From Micrococcaceae bacterium (lineage in GTDB: Bacteria; Actinomycetota; Actinomycetes; Actinomycetales; Micrococcaceae): a DNA stretch of 64,000 nucleotides. Where the stretch lies: NCBI GenBank assembly GCA_013393415.1, contig JABXHI010000026.1:110194-174193 (forward strand), in the 5' to 3' direction. The position numbers and the translations under genes are program-made. Numbering within the stretch: position 1 is the stretch's first letter; each line of letters starts with the position of its first letter. Below are positions 1-8,508 of the stretch, one piece after another. Below the pieces are notes generated by a model. That model was not told where the DNA came from and searched no databases. It saw only the letters and a program-made list of their open reading frames with translations.

Positions 1-594
1 GAAGTACTGCGAGGTCAGCGGGGTCAACTGTGCTGGCTTGAGCACCATGGTGGCCCCTGCGGCAACCGCCGGGGCGACTTTACGAGTGGCCATGGCCAGC
101 GGGAAGTTCCACGGCGTGACCAACAGTGATGGGCCAACTGGTTTGTGACGCACGATCATGGAGAGATTGCCCTCTGGGGTGGTGCCGAAGCGGCCGTAGT
201 GACGCACGGTTTCTTCGGAGAACCAGCGGAGGAATTCGCCGCCGTAGTTCACTTCACCACGTGATTCAGCAAGTGGTTTACCCATTTCCAGGGTCATCAG
301 CAGTGCGAAATCTTCGGCGCGCTCCTGCACGAGGTCGAAGGCACGACGCAGAATCTCGGCGCGTTCACGTGGTGCGGTCAAAGCCCACTCGGCTTGGACT
401 TCGTCAGCTGCAGCCAGCGCTTTCAGGGCATCTTCGGAGCCGCCGTCTTGCAGACGGAGAAGTTCTTTACCGGTGGCTGGGTCGTATACCGGAAAGGTAT
501 TTCCGGAAGAGGCGTCTACCCATTCACCATTGATGAGTAGGCCGGTGGGAACGCGTTCGAGCAGTTCTTTTTCTTGTTGTGCGCTGACAGTCAC
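1..594 (-). CDS. gabD: NAD(P)-dependent succinate-semialdehyde dehydrogenase, N-terminal part
   Basis: The first 198 codons of an aldehyde dehydrogenase superfamily protein; the gene runs off the left edge. It begins with GTG at 594, preceded by GAAGG at a good spacing. The N-terminus contains LINGEWVDA and the YDPATGKEL-type segment typical of SSADH, followed by LEMGKPLAES and VTPWNFPLA (cofactor-site loop) and VLKPA. The catalytic Cys and Glu would lie beyond the window. Family knowledge: these enzymes oxidise succinate semialdehyde to succinate in the GABA shunt. The substrate is inferred from N-terminal similarity; another aldehyde specificity is possible. It is read away from the rest of the window and no operon partner is visible. 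Confidence 0.85.
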   Translation of the reverse strand, partial: MTVSAQQEKELLERVPTGLLINGEWVDASSGNTFPVYDPATGKELLRLQDGGSEDALKALAAADEVQAEWALTAPRERAEILRRAFDLVQERAEDFALLMTLEMGKPLAESRGEVNYGGEFLRWFSEETVRHYGRFGTTPEGNLSMIVRHKPVGPSLLVTPWNFPLAMATRKVAPAVAAGATMVLKPAQLTPLTSQYF

Positions 595-765
595 GGGGTA
601 CCTTCTTTCGATGTGTCGGAGAAGTTCAACTCGCCATTCAATCTAACACGCAGTGGTTGCGCTGATGGCTCTCATACCGTTTATGAGTATAGAAGTTAGG
701 CATGCCAGGTATTCCTGATGTGCATTACCGGTGGAGCATTTCATGTCGAGCCAGAATGTTTTGGC

Positions 766-1308
766 TTATCGAAACTTGAACATCCTCCACATGAAATAGC
801 CTAGGCTAAGCATCATGAGTGCAACCGCTACCCAGGTCCAGTGCACAGAGAAAACTCCCAACCAGCTGCCCACCATGACCAGCATGATCAGAGCGCAGCT
901 GAATGCTAACCAGGCCATCATTTGGACAGCATTTTTATATTGGCGTTGGACGTTGTGTTCGGTCAGCATGAACGGGAAATTGTAGATTCTTGGATAACGC
1001 GCAAGAATCACGACACCGACGGTGGTCACCGCCAGCATGGCCAAGGTTCCCACACTCTCCCAGGAAGAACCTACGCGAGTCACGTCACCGCTGAAGTCAT
1101 AGTGCATGGGCAAATTTTCATCCATGCTGAGGGAACGAAAGAAGAAGTATACGAACAGTCCGAGCGCAAGGACGGCACTGATGCCAAGGAGGCCTTTGTG
1201 CAGGGGGTCCAATGCGAACGCAGGCTGTGGTCTTTCTTGGAAACTGGTGTAGACCACATCCCCATCGCGATTACGGATCGGGTCTCGAGTACGTCCACCT
1301 TCGGTCAT
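766..1308 (-). CDS. DUF1648 domain membrane protein
   Basis: About 180 aa. The start chosen is ATG at 1308 (protein begins MTEGGRTRD), which has AGGAAG ten nt upstream; a GTG nine codons earlier is possible but has no ribosome site. The first ~45 residues are polar. They are followed by a membrane segment, then LPMHYDFSGDVTRVGSSW, the hallmark of DUF1648 (the domain found in SdpI-type immunity/signalling membrane proteins), and then three more hydrophobic segments. The function is not known; a four-helix inner-membrane protein is what can be seen. It lies divergently from the ferrochelatase gene, separated by about 275 nt. Confidence 0.7.
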   Translation of the reverse strand: MTEGGRTRDPIRNRDGDVVYTSFQERPQPAFALDPLHKGLLGISAVLALGLFVYFFFRSLSMDENLPMHYDFSGDVTRVGSSWESVGTLAMLAVTTVGVVILARYPRIYNFPFMLTEHNVQRQYKNAVQMMAWLAFSCALIMLVMVGSWLGVFSVHWTWVAVALMMLSLGYFMWRMFKFR

Positions 1309-1507
1309 GCGTGCTTTTCTTCCTATGATTTTCACCTGCGACTCTGCAAACTTGATGTTTCCAGGCTATTGAAGTCCTCACAAGGTCTAGCGGGCTATAT
1401 CCATGAGGCATGGGGACTACAGTGAGGTTGGCCACTATCCCTGAGGGCGCGTCATGGTAACCGCGACCCAAATGGTCTTGGTCTAGCGCCGATGACTAGA
1501 CTAATGG

Positions 1508-1523
1508 CGGACCAAGCGGTCCG
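1508..1523. repeat. Short perfect inverted repeat upstream of cpfC
   Basis: CGGACC AAGC GGTCCG, a 6-bp stem with a 4-nt loop, lies about 60 nt before the ferrochelatase start in the divergent intergenic region. It has no U-run, so it is not a terminator. It could be an operator site; this is inference only. Confidence 0.3.
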
Positions 1524-1584
1524 ACATCATTACACACTTGCGACACCTTGAATATTCGTATTGCCCAACTCTCAGGAGGCTCGC

Positions 1585-2820
1585 GTGACCGAGTGGTCCA
1601 AACCTCAACCTTCATCCCGCGTCGTTGTACAGGCTGGTGCTGCCGTGCCGGCGGCAACCCCGGAAGCTGCCGCCGGTGACAAATGGGTTGAAATCCCTAC
1701 CGAATTCGATGCCATCATGCTGTCGTCCTATGGCGGACCAAATGGCCAGGACGACGTGCTGCCGTTCTTGCGCAACGTCACGATGGGGCGCAATGTCCCA
1801 GATGAGCGCCTCGAAGAAGTTGCGGTACACTATCGCGAAGCCGGTGGTGTCAGCCCGATTAACGAACAGAATCTGGCGTTGAAAGCCGCCATCGAAGACG
1901 AACTCAAGCGTCGGGAGATTGACCTACCGGTCTACTTCGGCAACCGCAACTGGGACCCATATTTCACCGAGGCGGTCTCGAGGGCACACGAGGACAATAA
2001 GGTTGCAGACCGTCCGACAAAGATTTTCGCACTTGTGACCTCGGCCTACTCGGCGTACTCGTCGTGCCGTCAGTACCGTGAAGACTTCGCCGATACGTTG
2101 GAGGCACTGGATCTGTGGGACGAGGTCCAAATCGACTCGTCACGCACGTTCTTTGATCATCCAGGGTTTGTGAATCCGTTCATCGAAGGCACGCTGAAGG
2201 CCCTCGCCGAATTGGTGGATGAGAATGGCGAATTGGACCTGACCAAGGATGTTGAAGTCCTGTTTTCAGCACATTCCATTCCGATCAAAGACAACGCGCA
2301 GTCCGGCGAACCAGATGAGCACGACTACGCCGACCTGGGCGCATACCAGGCCCAGCACCTGGCCGTCGGCGGGCTCGTCATGGACTCCGTCAAAGAACAG
2401 TACGGCATCGATGTGCCGTGGAAACTGGTCTACCAGTCCGAATCTGGACCGGGTCACATTCCGTGGCTGAAACCCGACATCAACGACTACCTTGAAGAAG
2501 TCTCGTCGACGCGCAAGGCCGTCGTGGTTGTCCCGGCAACGTTTTTATCCGACCACATGGAAGTCTGGTGGGACCTGGATATTGAGGCCAAGGAAACCGC
2601 CGACGAACAGGGTCTGGGCTATAAGCGTGTCGCCACCCCGGGTATCCACCCAGAGTTTGTGGCCGCCATGGTGGATCTCGTGGAGGAACGACTCAACGGA
2701 ACACCGGCGGCAGAACGTCCAGCGCTCACCTCATATGGTCCAGGCTACGATGTGTGCCGCGCCGGCTGCTGCCAGGGTTCCGGCAAGCTCCGTGCCGCAA
2801 TCGGTGGTCTGCTGCCATAA
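1585..2820 (+). CDS. cpfC: Coproporphyrin III ferrochelatase
   Basis: A 411-aa ferrochelatase, which inserts Fe2+ into the porphyrin. In Actinobacteria the substrate is coproporphyrin III and the product coproheme. GTG at 1585 is the start because AGGAGG lies 5 nt upstream (1574-1579). Visible family signatures: FDAIMLSSYGGP, REAGGVSPIN, the YFGNRNWDPY segment, and the catalytic-His region FSAHSIPI, plus SESGPGHIPWL. Cys161 (in SSCRQYRED) together with Cys391, Cys395 and Cys396 (CRAGCC at the C-terminus) resembles the ligand set of [2Fe-2S]-containing actinobacterial ferrochelatases. The gene is monocistronic: it ends in a strong terminator and has no other heme genes beside it. Confidence 0.93.
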   Translation: MTEWSKPQPSSRVVVQAGAAVPAATPEAAAGDKWVEIPTEFDAIMLSSYGGPNGQDDVLPFLRNVTMGRNVPDERLEEVAVHYREAGGVSPINEQNLALKAAIEDELKRREIDLPVYFGNRNWDPYFTEAVSRAHEDNKVADRPTKIFALVTSAYSAYSSCRQYREDFADTLEALDLWDEVQIDSSRTFFDHPGFVNPFIEGTLKALAELVDENGELDLTKDVEVLFSAHSIPIKDNAQSGEPDEHDYADLGAYQAQHLAVGGLVMDSVKEQYGIDVPWKLVYQSESGPGHIPWLKPDINDYLEEVSSTRKAVVVVPATFLSDHMEVWWDLDIEAKETADEQGLGYKRVATPGIHPEFVAAMVDLVEERLNGTPAAERPALTSYGPGYDVCRAGCCQGSGKLRAAIGGLLP

Positions 2821-2834
2821 CAAATGTTGAAATG

Positions 2835-2880
2835 CCGGTGATGCGCCACGACCTCAGAGTCAGCGCATCACCGGTTTTTT
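2835..2880 (+). terminator. Intrinsic terminator after cpfC
   Basis: A perfect 12-bp stem (CCGGTGATGCGC pairing with GCGCATCACCGG) is followed directly by a run of seven T residues, 15 nt after the cpfC stop. The convergent rsmI gene ends at 2885, so the T-run abuts its stop codon. Confidence 0.9.
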
Positions 2881-2884
2881 GTGT

Positions 2885-3763
2885 CTACTTATCCGCGAGT
2901 GCGGCGTTATAGAGTTCGCGCGCCGAATGCCCTGTGTCGTGCCCCACGGTGCGGGTTGCTGCTTTCAACCGCTCCCCATCCTGAACGCGCGTGCGCACAT
3001 CGGCCAGGGCTTGTTCAAACGTCGTCGGTTCTTCCGCCGGCGCCGGCCCCACAACAATGACGATCTCACCTTTCATTGTCTTGGACTCCGCCCACTCGAC
3101 GAGCTCAGCGACACTGCCCCGGGCAATCTCTTCATGATATTTCGTCAGCTCCCGCGCTACCGCTGCCGAACGATCCGAGCCAAATGCGTCGGCCATCGCC
3201 TGCAGTGTTGCCGCAGTACGATGGGGCGATTCATAAAAGATTAGCGTCCGGGTTTCAACCGCGAGCGCCGCCAGGGCCTTGGCTTTCTCCCCCGTCTTGC
3301 GCGGCAGAAAGCCCTCGAACGCAAACCGGTCGGTGGGGAGCCCAGACAACACCAGCGCGGTCACCGCAGCCGACGCACCCGGGGCAACCGTCACGTCAAT
3401 ATTTGCCGCAATCGCCTCGCGCGTCAACCGATACCCAGGATCAGAGATCGCCGGCATCCCGGCTTCGGGTACGAACACCACGCGCTTGCCAGCACGAATC
3501 TCGGCGATAAGCCCCTTCGACGACTGCGCCTCGTTATGTTCGTGATGCGACACCACTGTGGCCGAGAATTGCACCCCTGCGGCATGTAGGAGCTTATGTA
3601 ATGACCGGGTATCCTCGGCGGCAATAATATCGGCCTGGCCCAAGACATCTTTAACCCGGTCGGTGAGATCCGCCAGATTCCCAATGGGTGTGGCGGCCAG
3701 GGTTAACGGGGCCACGAGGGCAACTGATGCATCGTCGTCGGATGCTGTGTTGGGTGCGTCCAT
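2885..3763 (-). CDS. rsmI: 16S rRNA (cytidine(1402)-2'-O)-methyltransferase RsmI
   Basis: About 292 aa, tetrapyrrole-methylase fold. RsmI methylates the 2'-OH of C1402 in 16S rRNA using SAM. Visible motifs: LAATPIGNLADLTDR (first strand and loop), IAAEDTRSL, VSHHEHNE, PEAGMPAISDPGY (canonical SDAGTPxISDPG region with changed residues), VAPGASAAVTAL, GFLPRK and the YESPHR motif. ATG 3763 (MDAPNTAS) is preferred. It has no Shine-Dalgarno but GATAAT lies exactly 6 nt upstream (3770-3775), suggesting a leaderless mRNA. The gene is divergent from pmt, with promoters that would overlap. Confidence 0.92.
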   Translation of the reverse strand: MDAPNTASDDDASVALVAPLTLAATPIGNLADLTDRVKDVLGQADIIAAEDTRSLHKLLHAAGVQFSATVVSHHEHNEAQSSKGLIAEIRAGKRVVFVPEAGMPAISDPGYRLTREAIAANIDVTVAPGASAAVTALVLSGLPTDRFAFEGFLPRKTGEKAKALAALAVETRTLIFYESPHRTAATLQAMADAFGSDRSAAVARELTKYHEEIARGSVAELVEWAESKTMKGEIVIVVGPAPAEEPTTFEQALADVRTRVQDGERLKAATRTVGHDTGHSARELYNAALADK

Positions 3764-3769
3764 GTTCCC

Positions 3770-3775
3770 ATTATC
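3770..3775 (-). promoter_or_regulatory. -10 box of rsmI (leaderless type)
   Basis: GATAAT on the minus strand, with 6 nt between it and the rsmI ATG. Its -35 region would fall on the -10 box of the divergent pmt gene. Confidence 0.4.
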
Positions 3776-3790
3776 CGCGCTGAGCACCGG

Positions 3791-3796
3791 TAGCAT
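3791..3796 (+). promoter_or_regulatory. -10 box of pmt (leaderless type)
   Basis: TAGCAT, 7 nt before the in-frame GTG at 3804. No recognisable -35 match; it would overlap the -10 of rsmI. Confidence 0.35.
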
Positions 3797-3803
3797 GGCC
3801 TGT

Positions 3804-5435
3804 GTGTCAAAGAAACAACTGAGCCAATCCCCAGCATGGTTATCCAGCCCGAATGCGGCATTCTCACTGTCAGGGCTCAAGGCGCGGTTGTTGTACCCGA
3901 ATTTCACCCTGGGTCCCACCGGCTGGATCATCGCCGCCGTGGTGACCCTAGCTGCGGGGCTTTTACGCTTCTGGAACCTGGCGAACCCCCAAGAGCTCAT
4001 TTTCGATGAGACCTACTACGTCAAAGATGCCTATTCGCTATGGCATTTTGGTTATGAACGGTCCTGGAGTGATGACGTCGACGAGGCGTTTGCCGCGGGT
4101 AACGCCCAACCCGGCGAGGACGCCTCCTATGTAGTGCACCCGCCCGCCGGCAAATGGCTCATTGCAGCGGGAATGGCCCTGTTTGGTTTCGAGAATGCGT
4201 TCGGATGGCGTTTCTCCGCTGCCCTGGTTGGCACCCTGGCTGTACTGGTCACGTTCGTCTTAGCCGCCAAACTTTTCCGCTCGTTGTTCTTGGCATCCAC
4301 GGCCGGTGTCTTGCTGGCCGTGGAAGGTCACCACATCGTCATGTCCCGAGTGGGCCTGCTCGATATTTTCTTGGGACTTTTTGTGCTCGGAGCGTTTTGC
4401 GCGCTGGTTGCTGACCGCACCTGGGGGCGCCGACGCCTCGTCGCAGAACTCGCCACCAGATACCGTCGAGTCGTCTCCCCCGCGGCCACCGACGACGACA
4501 AGACCGCTTGGCACAGCACGATGCCCTACGGCCCGTGGCTGGGCTGGCGGCCGTGGCGCATTGCAGCCGGTGTGCTGCTGGGGGTCGCAGTGTCGATCAA
4601 GCTCTCCGGCCTCGCGTTCGTGGCGGTCTTCGGGTTACTGACGGTCTGGTGGGATGCCAACGCCCGAAAAACCGCCGGAATACGACGCTGGTTACCCGGC
4701 GCGACGGTGCTGGACGGCCTGTGGGCGTTTGTTTCCGTCGTCATCGTGGGGGCGATCACCTATGTGGGCACCTGGCTGGGCTGGATTATCAGTTCGGGTG
4801 GCTACTACCGCAACTGGGGTGCCGAAAATCCAAGCATCCTGCCCGATTGGCTCGCCTCACTGATCCACTATCACGTCCAATCCACGCAGTTCCACACGGG
4901 GCTGGACAGCGATCACAATTACGCGTCCTCGGCCTGGACCTGGCCATTTGCCGGACGACCGGTATCGTTCTTTTACCGCACCGAAGAAGACGGTGTCACA
5001 TGCGCGGCAGAACAGTGCTCGGCGGCCATTCTCGATCTCCCGAATCCCTTGATCTGGTGGACGGGCCTGCTGGCGCTGGTGTTCATCTTCTTGCGCTGGC
5101 TGCTCGTGCGCGATTGGCGGGCCGGCGCCATCTTGGCCGTCTATGTTGCCGGGCAGCTGATCTGGGTCATCTGGCCCGAGCGCACCATGTTCTTCTTCTA
5201 TACGGTCGCCTACGTCCCGTTCCTGATCCTGGCGATCGTCTATGTGGCAGGGCTCTGGTTGAACCGAACCACTACGGCAGGCACACCGATCTCCCGGCAG
5301 GTCGCCATCCTCGCCATCGGCATGTTCGTGCTGCTGGCACTTGTGGTCAGTGCATACTTTTTACCGGTGTGGACGGGCGAGCCCATCAGCCTGGAACAAT
5401 GGCAACGCCGCATGTGGCTGCAGTCCTGGATATAA
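3804..5435 (+). CDS. pmt: Dolichyl-phosphate-mannose--protein mannosyltransferase (GT39)
   Basis: About 543 aa, polytopic membrane protein that transfers mannose from polyprenyl-phosphate-mannose to Ser/Thr of proteins exported by Sec. Visible: FDETYYVKDAYSLW (the catalytic Asp-Glu of the first extracytoplasmic loop), VVHPPAGKWLIA, MSRVGLLDIFLG, SIKLSGLAFV, and many hydrophobic segments through to the C-terminus. The reading frame is open far upstream. ATG 3762, ATG 3795 and GTG 3804 are all possible starts; I choose 3804 because TAGCAT stands 7 nt before it and no Shine-Dalgarno supports the others. The divergent rsmI-pmt arrangement is common in actinobacteria. Pmt acts on secreted proteins such as lipoproteins. 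Confidence 0.9.
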   Translation: MSKKQLSQSPAWLSSPNAAFSLSGLKARLLYPNFTLGPTGWIIAAVVTLAAGLLRFWNLANPQELIFDETYYVKDAYSLWHFGYERSWSDDVDEAFAAGNAQPGEDASYVVHPPAGKWLIAAGMALFGFENAFGWRFSAALVGTLAVLVTFVLAAKLFRSLFLASTAGVLLAVEGHHIVMSRVGLLDIFLGLFVLGAFCALVADRTWGRRRLVAELATRYRRVVSPAATDDDKTAWHSTMPYGPWLGWRPWRIAAGVLLGVAVSIKLSGLAFVAVFGLLTVWWDANARKTAGIRRWLPGATVLDGLWAFVSVVIVGAITYVGTWLGWIISSGGYYRNWGAENPSILPDWLASLIHYHVQSTQFHTGLDSDHNYASSAWTWPFAGRPVSFFYRTEEDGVTCAAEQCSAAILDLPNPLIWWTGLLALVFIFLRWLLVRDWRAGAILAVYVAGQLIWVIWPERTMFFFYTVAYVPFLILAIVYVAGLWLNRTTTAGTPISRQVAILAIGMFVLLALVVSAYFLPVWTGEPISLEQWQRRMWLQSWI

Positions 5436-5447
5436 TGACCCATACCA

Positions 5448-5476
5448 TTACAGTGTGACTGTTATTACGGTAGACT
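5448..5476 (+). promoter_or_regulatory. Candidate promoter of the acyl-CoA synthetase gene
   Basis: TTACAG, a 17-nt spacer, then TAGACT (5471-5476), placed 36 nt before the GTG start at 5513. Good fit to a vegetative sigma promoter. Confidence 0.45.
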
Positions 5477-5512
5477 GAACCGCGGCAATTTCCACCAACG
5501 AAAAGAGGCCCC

Positions 5513-7324
5513 GTGCACATCGCGACACCCGAAATCCATCGGCTCGATCCGAAATCGAATCTCACCGATCTCGTGGTCGAACGACTCGGCGCGGATCCTG
5601 CCCGCGTGGTGTATGCGGTACAACGCTCCGAGGATCTCAACAAGCTGGCCTGGGATGACGTCACGGCGTTTCAATATCTCAGCCAGGTGCGCAAGATCGC
5701 CAAGGGGCTCATTGCCTCCGGCGTGCAACCCTTAGACATGATCGCCGTGATGTCGCCGACCAGCTACGAATGGGCTCTAGTGGACCAAGCTATATGGTTC
5801 GCCGGCGCAATCTCGGTCCCCATTTACGACACGTCATCACCGTCACAAATCGCGCACATCCTCAACGATTCTGGTGCCCAGAAGATTTTCGTCGCCGGAA
5901 CCACTCAGGCCCGTGCGGTCGACCGGGCCATCGAGCAACACGGCCTTTCCGACATCGAACAGTTTGAACTCACCGACGCCGGGCTGGACGTCCTGGCCGA
6001 AGCCGGCAGCGACATCTCCGATGACGAGGTTGAGACCGTGCGATCGTTGGCGACCATGGAGTCCACCGCGACCGTGGTCTACACCTCGGGCACGACCGGT
6101 GCGCCAAAGGGTGCCTTGATCTCGCACAGCAACTTGGCAGAGGGCGCCGTCAACATTGTGCCCTGGGCCGAGGAGATTGTGCTGTCTCGACACACCCCGC
6201 GACTGCTGATGTTTTTGCCCCTGGCCCACATTCTGGCGCGCGCAGTCCAGTATTTCTGCCTGGTGTCGGGTATTCAGGTGGCCCACACATCGGATACCAC
6301 CAACGTCACCAAAATCATGGGCGCCTATCAGCCCACCTGGTTGCTCGTTGTGCCACGCGTTTTGGAGAAAGCCTATAGCGCCGTGCTCACCCAGGCCGAG
6401 AATGCGACCGGTCTGCGCAAAAACCTGCTGACCGATGCCATCGAGGTGGCCGAACAGTGGTCGCGGGCCCGTCAGTCAGGTGACATACCGGTTGGGCTGC
6501 GCATCAAACACGCATTCTATGATCGGGTGGTCTATACCAAAATCCGCGAAGTCTTCGGCGGTGAAGCCCAAGCCGCGATTTCCGGGGCCAGCCCACTGAA
6601 TGAGAAACTCGCGCACCTTTTTACCGGCATGGGCTTGGGAATATACGAAGGCTACGGCCTGACCGAATCGACGGCCCCGGCCTCCGTCAACGTGCCGCAC
6701 AGCGTCCGGTTGGGTTCAGTGGGCAAACTCGTACCGGGTATGGAAGCCAAACTTTCCGACTCGGGTGAACTGATGCTGCGCGGTGTAGTGGTCTCCCCCG
6801 GGTATCTCTCCGCCGACGATAACGCCGACTCGTTTGATGCTGAGGGCTGGTTTGCGACAGGTGACCTTGCCGAAATCGATGACGACGGGTTCATTTACAT
6901 CACCGGGCGCACCAAAGACCTGCTGGTGACCGCTGGCGGCAAGAACGTCTCCCCCGGGCCGCTCGAGGAGACCATCTCGATGGCACCCATCGTGGGTCAC
7001 GCCGTCGTCGTCGGGGAAAATAAGCCGTTCGTCGGGGTGCTCATTTCGCTGGACGCCGCCGAACTGGCCGCGTGGGCGTCGCGTCGTGGCAAAGAGGGGC
7101 TCACACTGGACGAAGCGCGCACCGATGAAGACGTGCACGCCGAGATCCAGAGCTACATTGACCTGGCAAACCAGAGCGTGTCCCAGGCCGAATCCGTACG
7201 CAAAATGGTCATCCTGCCAACCGAGTTATCCCAAGAGACCGGGCACGTCACTCCGTCGGATAAACTGCGCCGCGCCTCGGTGATCGAAGACTTCGATGAG
7301 GCGATGGCCGAACTCTATGGCTGA
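5513..7324 (+). CDS. fadD: Long-chain acyl-CoA synthetase (AMP-binding, FadD15-like)
   Basis: 603 aa, ANL-superfamily adenylating enzyme that activates fatty acids to acyl-CoA. It starts at GTG 5513 with AGAGG five nt upstream. The ATP-binding P-loop TSGTTGAPKG is at residues 191-200; the adenylate-forming motif YEGYGLTEST, the hinge region GDLAEIDDDGFIYITGRTKD and the C-terminal lysine region TAGGKNVSP follow in the right order. Length and motif order match actinobacterial FadD15-type ligases. Its stop overlaps the convergent TIGR01906 gene by 10 nt. The substrate chain length is inferred from family only. Confidence 0.92.
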   Translation: MHIATPEIHRLDPKSNLTDLVVERLGADPARVVYAVQRSEDLNKLAWDDVTAFQYLSQVRKIAKGLIASGVQPLDMIAVMSPTSYEWALVDQAIWFAGAISVPIYDTSSPSQIAHILNDSGAQKIFVAGTTQARAVDRAIEQHGLSDIEQFELTDAGLDVLAEAGSDISDDEVETVRSLATMESTATVVYTSGTTGAPKGALISHSNLAEGAVNIVPWAEEIVLSRHTPRLLMFLPLAHILARAVQYFCLVSGIQVAHTSDTTNVTKIMGAYQPTWLLVVPRVLEKAYSAVLTQAENATGLRKNLLTDAIEVAEQWSRARQSGDIPVGLRIKHAFYDRVVYTKIREVFGGEAQAAISGASPLNEKLAHLFTGMGLGIYEGYGLTESTAPASVNVPHSVRLGSVGKLVPGMEAKLSDSGELMLRGVVVSPGYLSADDNADSFDAEGWFATGDLAEIDDDGFIYITGRTKDLLVTAGGKNVSPGPLEETISMAPIVGHAVVVGENKPFVGVLISLDAAELAAWASRRGKEGLTLDEARTDEDVHAEIQSYIDLANQSVSQAESVRKMVILPTELSQETGHVTPSDKLRRASVIEDFDEAMAELYG

Positions 7325-8427
7325 TGTGCCTTGGGCTCGCTGACGACCTGGGATTCCATGAACCGCTGGGCCTGCTCGTTGCGGAAGCGTCGGCGGCCGG
7401 TTGGCGCAGTGCAGATGATGATGGTCGCCATGGTCACCAGGGTCAATGCCGCGATCCAGATGGCGGCATCGATCCAGAACTGACCTGGATACAATCTGAT
7501 CAACGTATCCGTCGTATAGAACGTCCAGGTCCCATCGGCAAAGAAAATCTGATGGAAGCCCGCGAAGAACGCTTCCCAGCCGAGCAACGCCACAACAGCG
7601 AGGATGATCAACGCGGCCGTGAACCAGATCGCGCCGGCAAACAGTGAACGCGCAATGGCCCCTTTGCGCATCCGCGACAGCAAGATCATCAGCACGATGC
7701 AGATCACGGCCATGACGATCCCGGCGATCATGGTCACGGTTATCACCTGTTTCACGTCGGCCATGTGTGCGACCTCCTCCTGGGTGAACAACGGATTCCC
7801 GTTGGCAAAGGTGAGATCGCCAAGATAGCTGGGCGGCGCGAGATTGAACAAGTAGTCGAGTCCGTAGGACCCGTAACTGCGCCGCTGTTCCGTATCCATC
7901 CCGTATTGATCCGCGGGGAAACCGGGACGGTTATATTCGAACCACAACAATAATGGTGATGCGACCACTCGCAGGATGAAGATGAGTATGGTGATGGGTG
8001 CCAGAATCGCCAGGGCGACCTGCATGACGACCGCCACGGCTGGTGAACCTACCACGGCACGGTCCCGGGCTTTTGCACGAGCCGACGCTTCGTCTTCAAA
8101 CGAGTCCTCGAGTGGTTCCGTCAGCACGGCAGGGGGTCGTGTGGGTTGCGGCGTTGCAGCATGGGCGCCCGAGCTTGGAAACACTTGTGTTGGAAGTGGT
8201 TCAGGCGCTGTCGGCTCTGAAGCAGGCGGCTTTGAAGCTGGCGGTTCCGAAGTCTGCGGCGGGGATGGCGGGGCATCCTTATCGGTGAGCGGTCGTTTCA
8301 ATGTCGAACCGGTATGTAGCGTATCGCCGGCGGGATCGACTCGACGACGCGGTCGACGCGGTGTGGCGACGGGTTCGGGGGAATCTGTTGGTTCGCGTTC
8401 GTGGTCTTGAGGAGAACGTTGCGACAT
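7315..8427 (-). CDS. TIGR01906 family (DUF1461) integral membrane protein
   Basis: About 370 aa. Start is ATG 8427 (MSQRSPQDH), with GGTGGG four nt upstream. The first ~125 residues are a polar, proline- and basic-rich cytoplasmic tail. Then come a membrane helix, RVVASPLLLWFEYNRPGF, YGLDYLFNLAPPSY, the FTQEEVAHMADVK motif of this family, and four further hydrophobic segments. Function unknown. In other actinobacteria this family often sits near RDD and SpoIIM genes, as here. It is read in the same direction as spoIIM with about 80 nt between, so both may share a transcript. Confidence 0.8.
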   Translation of the reverse strand: MSQRSPQDHEREPTDSPEPVATPRRPRRRVDPAGDTLHTGSTLKRPLTDKDAPPSPPQTSEPPASKPPASEPTAPEPLPTQVFPSSGAHAATPQPTRPPAVLTEPLEDSFEDEASARAKARDRAVVGSPAVAVVMQVALAILAPITILIFILRVVASPLLLWFEYNRPGFPADQYGMDTEQRRSYGSYGLDYLFNLAPPSYLGDLTFANGNPLFTQEEVAHMADVKQVITVTMIAGIVMAVICIVLMILLSRMRKGAIARSLFAGAIWFTAALIILAVVALLGWEAFFAGFHQIFFADGTWTFYTTDTLIRLYPGQFWIDAAIWIAALTLVTMATIIICTAPTGRRRFRNEQAQRFMESQVVSEPKAHQP

Positions 8428-8508
8428 TGACCCACCTTTCAACATGTGTGCTGCCAGCCTACGACGCGTTCACACATCTCAGAACTGGGCACACCGATGG
8501 GTTGTGAA

